Shown piece by piece: positions 23,935 through 30,764 of a stretch of DNA of 32,877 bases (position 1 is its first letter; the number at the start of each line of letters is the position of its first letter). The stretch spans positions 1 through 32,877 of the forward strand of contig JAPLKB010000002.1 of the NCBI GenBank assembly GCA_026388275.1. The letters run 5' to 3'. Origin of the DNA: Pseudomonadota bacterium. GTDB taxonomy: Bacteria; Desulfobacterota; Syntrophorhabdia; Syntrophorhabdales; Syntrophorhabdaceae. A program made the position numbers and the translations under genes. Under the pieces are notes generated by a model that saw nothing but the letters and a program-made list of their open reading frames with translations, made no database searches and had not been told where the DNA came from.

Positions 23935-24498
23935 CTACCCGAGCATAGTAATAATAGCTTCTGAAACTTCTTTGAGCGACTTATTTTTGTCCATACTGAT
24001 CTTCTGAATCCTGCGGTATGCCTGTGACTCTGTGAGATGTTCCTTATCCATCAGGAGACCCTTAGCCCTATCTACAAGTTTACGTGTTTCAAGTTCATCC
24101 TTGAGTCGTACTATACGTTCTGTAAGAGAGGATTTTTCCAGAAAATGTCTTACCGACAATTCAAGGGCAGGAGAAAGGCTTTCCTCCCTGAAGGGTTTTG
24201 TAAGATATGCCATAACACCGGCATCTCTGGCCTGATCGATGAGATGGCGGTCGGAATAGGCGGTAAGTATTATCACGGGATAGCTGTCTGCTATCTTTCT
24301 TGCCATGTCTATGCCGCTAATATGGGGCATCTTTATGTCCAGTATGACAACATCAGGTTTTTTCTGCTTTATCAGATCAAGGGCCTCTCTGCCGTCCCGT
24401 GCCTCGGCAACCACTTCATGGCCAATCCCCTCCAACAATTCTTTCAGGTCTACCCGGATCAGGGGTTCATCATCTGCGATTAAAATACGAAAGCTCAT
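23935..24498 (-). CDS. ANTAR-domain response regulator (transcription antiterminator)
   Basis: A 187-residue regulator: receiver domain (1-120) with acidic pocket D9-D10, phospho-acceptor D54 (VVILDIKMP), T/S in LTAY and K in LTKPF, followed by a coiled segment and an ANTAR domain (about 130-187: LVDRAKGLLMDKEHLTESQAYRRIQKISMD). ANTAR proteins (AmiR, NasR, EutV) bind paired hexaloop hairpins in nascent mRNA and block intrinsic terminators. The ATG overlaps the end of the kinase gene by four bases (ATGA), so the two are a cognate pair. Possible target RNA elements lie at 29221-29400 and 30700-30747. Confidence 0.93.
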   Translation of the reverse strand: MSFRILIADDEPLIRVDLKELLEGIGHEVVAEARDGREALDLIKQKKPDVVILDIKMPHISGIDMARKIADSYPVIILTAYSDRHLIDQARDAGVMAYLTKPFREESLSPALELSVRHFLEKSSLTERIVRLKDELETRKLVDRAKGLLMDKEHLTESQAYRRIQKISMDKNKSLKEVSEAIITMLG

Positions 24499-27365
24499 AG
24501 TTTCAGGTCATAGTAATTTTTCAATAAAGGAAATACAATACATGCGGTAGTTCTTCCCTCTCCTCTCAACGTAAACCTGCCCCGCAGATCGTCCTTAACT
24601 AATGTGCGGACGATCGTAAGACCAAGATTACCGTCCTTATCAGGGTTGAAGCCGTGCGGCAGGCCTGAACCTTCATCCTGAACAGTCAACGACACGTTGT
24701 TTTCCTTCTCCCCAAGAATTATTGAAAGTTTTCCTTCGCTCTGCCCTTTATAGGCATGACGAGCAGCATTCTGGATCAGTTCGTTCATGATCAGGGCAAG
24801 GGATGTGGCCTCTCTTGAGGGGATCATCATTGACGGCCCCTGTATATCCACTGTCATCCTGGGCTCAATCTGACCCGCAAGAGACAGCCTGCTTACATTA
24901 TCCATAAGCCTCTGCAGATCCACCATACCGATTTCACCCTGGCAAAGTGTTTCATGTACGACGGCAATGCTCATTATACGCGATATGCTGTCATTCAATG
25001 CCTGCTCTGCTGAGATTCCATCAAGGCGTCTGATCTGCATCCGTAAAATACTGGCAACATTTTGCAGATTGTTTTTCACCCGATGATGGATCTCCTTCAA
25101 GAATGTTTTATGCTTCTGAAGATACCTGTTCTCTATAAAAATGGCAAGCTGATTGGTAACGCCCGATAGAAATTCCATGTCTTCCTGTATCCGGTCATAC
25201 TGAAAGGAGAGTTTTTTGTCTTTTTTCCAGAAGAGGTTTAGTATTCCTCTTATTTGTCCCTTGTATGAAATAGGCAGCGAAATAAAGCCTGTCGCAAAGG
25301 GAACAGATATCTCCACCGGACAGTTGTTTACCGGTATATCGGCTATCGAAATGGGCTGGCAATGCTCAATCTGCCACCGCGCAAGGCTTTCATCATTCTC
25401 GGAATAGATATCTTTAGATGCTTTGTCCGCATCATATGCATCTTTTATAAGGAACTCGCCGGCAGGGTCAATGAGCCAGAGACTTACCATTGAAAGTTTG
25501 AGGATACGTCTGATATGCCTTGTAATATTTTTTAATTTTGTATTTGTTGTAATAGACCGTGAAATTTCATTACTCAAATGGTTTAAAATTTCCAATTGAA
25601 CCAGTTTATTGGTCAGCTTTCTGTCTACCTCTATCCTCTGCAAACCTCTGGCAATAAGTCTTGCTATTGTTTTTGCGAGGGCCATATCTTCTTCTTCGGG
25701 CAAAACAATATTGGTCTTCTTTTCCAATAGCAATATCCCGAACCGCCTGCTCTGGCTGTCAAGGAAAATTGAGGTAAAACCGGAGGGTATTTGCTTACTG
25801 TTTATCTGTACAGGAAATCCATCGTTGTCCTGAGTTTCAGCTATCGAAAAGGTATTCCGGTTTTCTGCGGGCAGGTAAAATCTCCAGACTGCCCAGGGAA
25901 ACAGGCTGCTGAGCCTGTCTGACAGCCGGGCAACAAGATGCATCACATCGGTTTCTTCCTGAATAATCTGATTAATTTTACTCATTATTTTCATCTGAGC
26001 TTCTCTTTTGTTCAGCCGCGACGTAAATTCGTAATAAATGCGTTTTCCTTTGTGCATCAATGCAGTAACAGGGTTCAGCTCATCTGAAAAAACAAGCGTT
26101 GAAACCGATTGGTTCTGGAAAACCGGCAGTCCGTCATCAGAAAGACCCTGCTCACCGAAGGTATAATATCCACATACAGGAATCCTGGCTTTTTTGCGAA
26201 GGAGGTCCATTTCTTTTGACTCGTCAGGCCCCATCAATCTCTTTCTTAAGGCACAGGAAAACATCATTGCAAAAGACGGCTTTTTTAAACCTCCCTGGTG
26301 GATGGCCTTGTTATAGGCGGCAAGCCCTGCCTGAACTATATCGTCTCTGGCTGCCCGCATCAGCGTAAGTACCTGATCATTCATCATCAGGGGTCCGAAT
26401 TGTATAGAACCATCGGGCAGTACACATTCAGGAACATTGAGGAGCCAGTTGCCATATAAATCGCTGGTACCGAAGGGAAACTGGCTGAACCAGATCACTC
26501 CGTCCCCCAGATGTTCAATAGGTATGCCGAGCAAATCGGCACAGACCTCAACTGCAGGTCTCCCGTCAAGTTCGTGAACAATGTGTCCTGATGCCTTTGT
26601 AACTAATGCACGTTTTGTTGTAGGAGAAAACCCATGGGCTGTTCCGAGACCGAAAAGTATATCTGTTTCCACAAAAGCAAGGACTAAGGCATCATTGTAA
26701 ACCATATCATTAAGTATCTGGAAATTTGCCTCAAAATGAAAATTGTCGGAAGAACTCCCTCCGAATATGGGAATACGGTTTACCGAGGCCTTCCGGAGTT
26801 CCGTGTGAATATCGTGGCTTAAGGATGCCTGTTTTTTTGTTGCACCCGGAGAGAAAATAATGAGAAACACAGGTGAAACCCCTGCCCCTCTTGATGTTGT
26901 CATGTGCAGCATCTGATGTAAAGGGTGGTCAGGGCTGAAATATTCTGAAACCCCTGCTTCGGCCAATGCCTGTCTGACAGCCTTTTTGTAATCAGAAGAA
27001 ACGTGCCTGCCGATACCTGTCTTTATCCGTAAATGCGGCGAGGCGATAACGGCAACGACAACGCTTCTCGAAAAATACCCATCAGCTATTTCCCCTGCGG
27101 TGCTCGTGCCTATAATTGGACAGTCTCCGACAATTTCGGCAACCCCTCTGCTGACTTCTTCAATGTTAAGCTCTGAGGAGGCAAACACTATTGTTAACGT
27201 CGGTTTAAAACGATTAAGCCGTGTAAGGGCTTCGACCGCAGCCTTACGGCCCATATCGGCATCCTTGCCTGTATGTGTCTTTCCAACACCCGTCTCAATA
27301 TATGCACCCATATTCTCCGGCTGTAACCCCGTTGTGTCTTGATGGGAAATCTTATACATATTCAT
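24495..27365 (-). CDS. FIST-GAF sensor histidine kinase (HisKA_2)
   Basis: The 956-residue protein has FIST_N (about 45-260, PIIGTSTAGEIADGYFSRSV), FIST_C (about 265-415, ending near CALRKRLMGPDESKEMD and PVCGYYTFGEQG), a linker, two GAF-like domains (about 460-600 and 610-745), and a HisKA_2 dimerisation helix with H760 in HHRVKNNLQNVASIL as likely phospho-acceptor. It ends in a HATPase domain with N-box MNELIQNAARHAY, G1 DEGSGLP and G2 GNLGLTIVRTLV. No membrane segment, so it is cytoplasmic and should sense a small molecule, since FIST domains are proposed to bind amino-acid-like ligands. EutW-type kinases paired with ANTAR regulators share the HisKA_2 class. Start codons at 27365 and 27359 are both possible; the ribosome site is weak. 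Confidence 0.93.
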   Translation of the reverse strand: MNMYKISHQDTTGLQPENMGAYIETGVGKTHTGKDADMGRKAAVEALTRLNRFKPTLTIVFASSELNIEEVSRGVAEIVGDCPIIGTSTAGEIADGYFSRSVVVAVIASPHLRIKTGIGRHVSSDYKKAVRQALAEAGVSEYFSPDHPLHQMLHMTTSRGAGVSPVFLIIFSPGATKKQASLSHDIHTELRKASVNRIPIFGGSSSDNFHFEANFQILNDMVYNDALVLAFVETDILFGLGTAHGFSPTTKRALVTKASGHIVHELDGRPAVEVCADLLGIPIEHLGDGVIWFSQFPFGTSDLYGNWLLNVPECVLPDGSIQFGPLMMNDQVLTLMRAARDDIVQAGLAAYNKAIHQGGLKKPSFAMMFSCALRKRLMGPDESKEMDLLRKKARIPVCGYYTFGEQGLSDDGLPVFQNQSVSTLVFSDELNPVTALMHKGKRIYYEFTSRLNKREAQMKIMSKINQIIQEETDVMHLVARLSDRLSSLFPWAVWRFYLPAENRNTFSIAETQDNDGFPVQINSKQIPSGFTSIFLDSQSRRFGILLLEKKTNIVLPEEEDMALAKTIARLIARGLQRIEVDRKLTNKLVQLEILNHLSNEISRSITTNTKLKNITRHIRRILKLSMVSLWLIDPAGEFLIKDAYDADKASKDIYSENDESLARWQIEHCQPISIADIPVNNCPVEISVPFATGFISLPISYKGQIRGILNLFWKKDKKLSFQYDRIQEDMEFLSGVTNQLAIFIENRYLQKHKTFLKEIHHRVKNNLQNVASILRMQIRRLDGISAEQALNDSISRIMSIAVVHETLCQGEIGMVDLQRLMDNVSRLSLAGQIEPRMTVDIQGPSMMIPSREATSLALIMNELIQNAARHAYKGQSEGKLSIILGEKENNVSLTVQDEGSGLPHGFNPDKDGNLGLTIVRTLVKDDLRGRFTLRGEGRTTACIVFPLLKNYYDLKL

Positions 27366-27458
27366 ACTCTATTATTTTCATATATGTCAACCGGTCGTAC
27401 AGACAGAGCTCTGCCTTTATAGTTGATCAAATCAACAGGCAGTCCAATTTGATATAAA

Positions 27459-27507
27459 GCCATGCAGGGAGATCGCCTTTTGATAGCAATCTTTTTTCCT
27501 GCATGGC
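27459..27507 (-). terminator. 10-bp inverted repeat, possible weak terminator of the aldehyde dehydrogenase transcript
   Basis: GCCATGCAGG (27459-27468) and CCTGCATGGC (27498-27507) are exact inverted repeats with 29 bp between. On the minus strand the second arm is followed by TTTATATC, and it lies downstream of the aldehyde dehydrogenase stop. The rest of the 268-bp gap holds no convincing gene. Confidence 0.35.
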
Positions 27508-27633
27508 AGCCAAAAGAAAAAATCATAAACAAAGCGATGAACACAGTTCAACCAATAAACATCGAGTATATACTTTTTGCATTCATCTTCTTCTTCCTTT
27601 ATTGCATGCACAGTACCGGGTTAATCAAACACA

Positions 27634-29091
27634 TCAGAACGGATACTGGCGCGGAGTGAGCTGCATACTGATCCAACGCAGTTCAGTAAACTCCTCCAGT
27701 GCAGCTTTGCCGCCGAACCGGCCCCAACCGCTATCCTTCACACCTCCGAATGGCACCTGCGGTTCATCATGAACCGTCTGATCGTTTATATGAACCATTC
27801 CGGATTCGATGCGTTCAGCGATGGCCAGGCCTTTGGCTAAATCATTGGTGAAAACAGCAGCAGAAAGTCCGTACATGGTATCGTTTGCAACTGCGATTGC
27901 ATCCTCAACATTTTCAACCTCGATTACCGAAACTACCGGGCCAAAGGTCTCTTCACAGGAAAATGGTGTACTGAGCTTTGCATTAGCCAGTATTGTAGGA
28001 TAGTAACAAGGTCCCTCAGACTTGCCGCCTAAAAGGATCTTCGCACCGTCACGCACAGCAGCATCTACGCTGTTTTTGACCTGGTCAAGCTGGGACTTAT
28101 TGATAAGAGGTCCGATGATCGTGTCCGGTTCCTTCGGGTTACCAACCTTGTAAGTTGAAACTTTTGCGACAAATTTTTCAGTAAATTCTTTTGCAACGGG
28201 CTTTTCCACAATGATCCGCCGCGTTGACATACAAATCTGTCCCTGATGGAGAAACCCCCCGAATGCTGCAGCGTTAACAGCATCATCAATGTTAGCATCG
28301 CGCAGGATGATCATGGGATTCTGTCCGCCCAGTTCCAGGGCAACACGTTTCAGGTAGCGGCCGGCTTTTTCAGCCAGTTGACGTCCTACTGCAGTTGAAC
28401 CGGTCAGGTTGATACGGCGCACCTTCGGGTGTTCGATGAATTCGTCTCCTATCTCACTGCTTCCGCCAGGCCCGTTGGTAACAAGATTCAAAACACCTTT
28501 TGGAAAACCTGCTTCATGAAAAACCTCTGCAAGCACTACGCCGCCCGCTGCAGCCGCCTCCGTTGAGGGCTTAAGAACCGCTGTATTTCCATAAGCAATA
28601 GGCATGCAGATAGAACGCAGTGACAGGATCAAAGGCGCATTCCACGGCCCAATGCCTGCAACCACACCCACGGGTTGGCGTATTGCCATATAAAATGCAC
28701 CGGGCAGATCGGCAGGAATTATTTCACCGGTTGCCTGATGCGCCTGTGCCGCCGCTTCGCGCAGTAAACCGGGGGTGAACATGGTCTGGAACATGGCAAA
28801 ACCAAAGGTGCAGCCCGTTTCTTCTGCAAGAATCCCGACAATCTCCATCTGTTTCTTTTCGAGAATGTCGGCAGCCTTCAGGAACAAAGCCTGACGTTCA
28901 GCAGGAAGCGTATGCGACCATGATGGAAATGCTGCTGTTGCTGCATCAATAGCCCGCCTTGCGTCAGCTTTCTTTCCCGACGGCACTTTTGCAAAAACCT
29001 CGCCCGTGTAAGGGTTGAGATCGTCATAGACCTCTCCGTCAAGGGCATCTACCCACTCACCATTAATGTACATTTTGTATTCTTTCGGCAT
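27634..29091 (-). CDS. Aldehyde dehydrogenase, aromatic-aldehyde type
   Basis: The 485-residue NAD(P)+-dependent enzyme has N151 (PWNAP), K174 (LKPSTE), E253 (ELGGQNP) and the nucleophile C287 (HQGQICMSTRR), in the normal ALDH order, with GSTAVGRQL as the coenzyme loop and the FGPV...PFGGVKDSGWGRFGG end. It is complete and of usual length. The closest recalled relatives are benzaldehyde/salicylaldehyde or vanillin-type dehydrogenases, which would fit the SDR and uptake genes nearby; the substrate itself is a guess. The ATG at 29091 has GGAGG about seven bases upstream. Two copies of an attenuator element precede it. Confidence 0.93.
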   Translation of the reverse strand: MPKEYKMYINGEWVDALDGEVYDDLNPYTGEVFAKVPSGKKADARRAIDAATAAFPSWSHTLPAERQALFLKAADILEKKQMEIVGILAEETGCTFGFAMFQTMFTPGLLREAAAQAHQATGEIIPADLPGAFYMAIRQPVGVVAGIGPWNAPLILSLRSICMPIAYGNTAVLKPSTEAAAAGGVVLAEVFHEAGFPKGVLNLVTNGPGGSSEIGDEFIEHPKVRRINLTGSTAVGRQLAEKAGRYLKRVALELGGQNPMIILRDANIDDAVNAAAFGGFLHQGQICMSTRRIIVEKPVAKEFTEKFVAKVSTYKVGNPKEPDTIIGPLINKSQLDQVKNSVDAAVRDGAKILLGGKSEGPCYYPTILANAKLSTPFSCEETFGPVVSVIEVENVEDAIAVANDTMYGLSAAVFTNDLAKGLAIAERIESGMVHINDQTVHDEPQVPFGGVKDSGWGRFGGKAALEEFTELRWISMQLTPRQYPF

Positions 29092-29122
29092 CTTGATTCC
29101 TCCTTAATAGATTTTTTGAGAA

Positions 29123-29374
29123 TCAACGCTGGTTAAGCATTATTGTTATGCCATGCACCTCCTTGCTTAAGCATTTGATGCTTTGATCTTCGTTGTTTGT
29201 CAAACCTCTCATTAAAATATAAAAATGCCTCTCTTGCCCTTCATCAGGCAAAAGAGGCATCATTACCTCCAACATGACAGCACTTCTGCTATCGATATAA
29301 GTCTGCATTTTTTTACGTAATGCCTCTTGTTCGTCGCTTAAGCGAAGAAACAAAAAACCTCTTTTACCCTTCAT
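29123..29374 (-). CDS. Possible 83-residue ORF spanning the attenuator leader
   Basis: An open frame runs through the leader upstream of the aldehyde dehydrogenase gene. It starts inside element C and contains element B as EVMMPLLPDEGQERHF. The interior (SDEQEALRKKMQTYIDSR) looks plausible for a helix, but the start overlaps a terminator hairpin and has no Shine-Dalgarno site, and both ends are dictated by RNA elements. It may be chance. It is listed for completeness, because ribosomes translating here would affect the element B hairpin. Confidence 0.25.
   Translation of the reverse strand: MKGKRGFLFLRLSDEQEALRKKMQTYIDSRSAVMLEVMMPLLPDEGQERHFYILMRGLTNNEDQSIKCLSKEVHGITIMLNQR
29221..29270 (-). 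promoter_or_regulatory. Attenuator element B (hexaloop hairpin overlapping a terminator)
   Basis: GGAGGU (29270-29265) can pair with GCCUCU (29258-29253) around the hexaloop AAUGAU. Alternatively, CCUCUUUUGCC (29257-29247) pairs with GGCAAGAGAGG (29238-29228) as an 11-bp terminator stem (one U-G wobble) followed by CA and UUUUU. The two hairpins are mutually exclusive. It lies 130 nt before the aldehyde dehydrogenase start. Confidence 0.65.
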
Positions 29375-29400
29375 CGGGCAAAAGAGGCGTCATTACCTTA
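29352..29400 (-). promoter_or_regulatory. Attenuator element C (hexaloop hairpin overlapping a terminator)
   Basis: The same layout as element B: AAGGU, hexaloop AAUGAC (29394-29389), GCCUCU, then a 12-bp terminator CCUCUUUUGCCC (29387-29376) with GGGUAAAAGAGG (29369-29358) and UUUUUU. The first hairpin is weaker here (an A-C mismatch). It starts just where transcription is expected to begin, close to the promoter at 29407-29436. Confidence 0.6.
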
Positions 29401-29406
29401 AAAATA

Positions 29407-29436
29407 GTAGTACAATTTCTTAATATAAATTGTCAA
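29407..29436 (-). promoter_or_regulatory. Promoter of the aldehyde dehydrogenase leader
   Basis: A consensus TTGACA (29436-29431) is followed after 18 bp by TACTAC (29412-29407). The -10 is a moderate match. Transcription would start near 29400, at the 5' edge of element C. Confidence 0.5.
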
Positions 29437-29539
29437 GTTTAATTTTCACAAACCTGTTTCTTCCATCTCATAATATCTAACTATCCGTCATTATTATAAT
29501 TTCAGTTTTCATTATCCGGGTCTCGAACACCAGCAACGT

Positions 29540-29917
29540 TCATTCGTCAGGTATCTCGGACACAGCTTTGGTGTCGTATCCATCCCGGGCTTTCAAAACA
29601 TTTTCAATGTTATTTTCTGACCACTCGCGTATAGCCTCAAGTATACGCACCAGCGTACGCCCGAGGTCGGTAAGTGAATACTCCACTTTCGGCGGCACCG
29701 AGGCGTAAACAACACGGGTCACGAGGCCGTCCCTCTCAAGCCCTCGAAGCGTCTGGGTTAGCATCTTCTGCGACACACCGCCAATCTCCCGTCGCAATTC
29801 TCCAAACCTCTTCGTTTTATCCTCAAGCGCACCGACAACGAGGACTGCCCATTTATCGGCAATCCTATCCAGAACAATCCTTGTAGGACAATGTTCATTA
29901 TATACATCCCATTTCAT
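29540..29917 (-). CDS. HxlR-family redox/ligand-responsive regulator
   Basis: The 125-residue winged-helix protein shows the HxlR pattern: CPTRIVLDRIADKWAVLVV near the start, RFGELRREIGGVSQKMLTQTLRGLERDGLVTR, then VPPKVEYSLTDLGRTLVRIL. The single N-terminal Cys (NEHCPTR) is at the position used as thiol sensor in YodB/HypR-type members, so control by electrophiles or quinones is possible. It is divergent from the SnoaL-like gene and shares its promoter region with two candidate operators. ATG 29917 has AGGAG 10 bases upstream. Confidence 0.93.
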   Translation of the reverse strand: MKWDVYNEHCPTRIVLDRIADKWAVLVVGALEDKTKRFGELRREIGGVSQKMLTQTLRGLERDGLVTRVVYASVPPKVEYSLTDLGRTLVRILEAIREWSENNIENVLKARDGYDTKAVSEIPDE

Positions 29918-29954
29918 GGAAAACCATCTCCTTACGCTTAATTTTCCTTATAGT

Positions 29955-30019
29955 TACCATATGGGTAGTATATCACAAAAAAGTGCCTACTTGCAAATAG
30001 TAATATTAGCATCTAAAAT
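29955..30019. promoter_or_regulatory. Divergent HxlR/SnoaL promoters sharing one -35 box, with two operator-like sites
   Basis: The self-complementary hexamer TTGCAA (29991-29996) serves as -35 for both strands. Rightward: 17 bp to TAAAAT (30014-30019). Leftward: 18 bp to TATACT (29972-29967). Candidate HxlR sites are TACC-N5-GGTA (29955-29967), just downstream of the leftward -10, and TACT-N7-AGTA (29988-30002), which covers the shared -35. TACT...AGTA resembles known HxlR boxes. Confidence 0.6.
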
Positions 30020-30064
30020 GATCAGCATGCCGCTGCGGCAATAAAAATTACGGAAGGAGGATCA

Positions 30065-30547
30065 ATAACAAGGTTAGCAGTAAGGATAGCCTTATTAGCT
30101 ATCTTAATCTTTACTTTAGGAGGTATGGCAATGGCAGAGAATTTGGCAGAAACCAATAAGAAGGTAATCGGAGCATTTGCAGAGTCTGTTTTCGTGAAAA
30201 AAGATCTGTCTGCAGTAGAACAATTCGTGAAGACTGACTATATTCAGCACAACCCTTTGGTAAAACAGGGCGCAAGCGGGTTTAAGGAATTCTTCTCGAC
30301 CTGGTTTGCCTCTGTACCTGACTGGAATTACACGCTCAAGAAAATTGTCGCCGAAGGCAACGAGGTATGGGTGTATGGAACATACGCAGGGACACTCAGG
30401 AAAGAGTGGCTGGGAATACCCGCCTCAGGGCAGAATTACGCTTTCGAGGCAGTAGACATTTTTCGCGTACAGGACGGGAAACTTGCTGAACACTGGGATG
30501 TGATGGACATCTATGGGCTGTTTAAACAACTGGGAGCCATAAAGTGA
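30065..30547 (+). CDS. Secreted SnoaL-like (NTF2-fold) protein with probable AUA start
   Basis: The mature part belongs to the SnoaL-like ester cyclase group of the NTF2 fold: NKKVIGAFAESVFVKKDLSAV, YIQHNP, TWFASVPDWNYTLKKIVAEG, VDIFRVQDGKLAEHWDVMD. ATG 30125 would give 140 residues, but the frame upstream reads ITRLAVRIALLAILIFTLGG then MAMA-EN, a textbook signal peptide with an Ala-x-Ala site. No ATG, GTG or TTG precedes it; ATA 30065 stands four bases after AAGGAGG. ATG 30131, seven bases after an internal AGGAGG, could give a cytoplasmic form. Function is probably small-molecule binding, not certain catalysis. The hairpin at 30560 ends the transcript. Confidence 0.8.
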   Translation: MTRLAVRIALLAILIFTLGGMAMAENLAETNKKVIGAFAESVFVKKDLSAVEQFVKTDYIQHNPLVKQGASGFKEFFSTWFASVPDWNYTLKKIVAEGNEVWVYGTYAGTLRKEWLGIPASGQNYAFEAVDIFRVQDGKLAEHWDVMDIYGLFKQLGAIK

Positions 30548-30559
30548 TGTCCTGGAACA

Positions 30560-30590
30560 GAAGGGCGGCTGCAACCGCCCTTCTTACTTA
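30560..30590 (+). terminator. Intrinsic terminator after the SnoaL-like gene
   Basis: GAAGGGCGG (30560-30568) pairs with CCGCCCTTC (30575-30583) around the loop CTGCAA and is followed by TTACTTATAC. A strong 9-bp stem with a modest U-rich tail, 13 bp after the stop codon. Confidence 0.7.
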
Positions 30591-30631
30591 TACATCTCTT
30601 TATCTTTAGACAATTCGCTGTCAAAAAATGC

Positions 30632-30661
30632 TTGACATGAATTTCATTGTGCATGTACAAT
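30632..30661 (+). promoter_or_regulatory. Promoter of the SDR gene
   Basis: TTGACA (30632-30637) and TACAAT (30656-30661) are 18 bp apart. The expected 5' UTR of about 95 nt contains attenuator element A. Confidence 0.7.
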
Positions 30662-30699
30662 TGAGGAAATATGATAAGGGAGAAATTCTCCAATGCTAC

Positions 30700-30747
30700 G
30701 GAGGTAATGAAGCCTCCTTTGCCTGAAGAAGGGCAAAGGAGGTTTTT
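30700..30747 (+). promoter_or_regulatory. Attenuator element A (hexaloop hairpin overlapping a terminator)
   Basis: GGAGGU (30700-30705) pairs with GCCUCC (30712-30717) around the hexaloop AAUGAA; the alternative is an 11-bp terminator CCUCCUUUGCC (30713-30723) / GGCAAAGGAGG (30732-30742) followed by UUUUU. One stem position is C-G here and U-A in elements B and C, a compensatory change. The SDR start (30765) lies 18 nt after the U-tract. A 24-codon ORF (30707-30781) also overlaps it. Confidence 0.7.
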
Positions 30748-30764
30748 CTTTGAAAGGAGGACGT

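Noticed and set aside
27462-27659. Small ORF with a hydrophobic stretch (EYILFAFIFFFLYCMHSTG)
   Set aside because: Weak start sites and an overlap with the opposite-strand end of the aldehyde dehydrogenase; the hydrophobicity follows from T-rich sequence. Not excluded, but not supported.
30662-30747. Fluoride (crcB) or other known riboswitch in the SDR leader
   Set aside because: The GGAG...UUCUCC-AA and UAAUGA pieces recall crcB, but the first loop is too small for the required pseudoknot and the CUGAUG segment is missing; guanidine, TPP, glycine and c-di-GMP consensus pieces are also absent.
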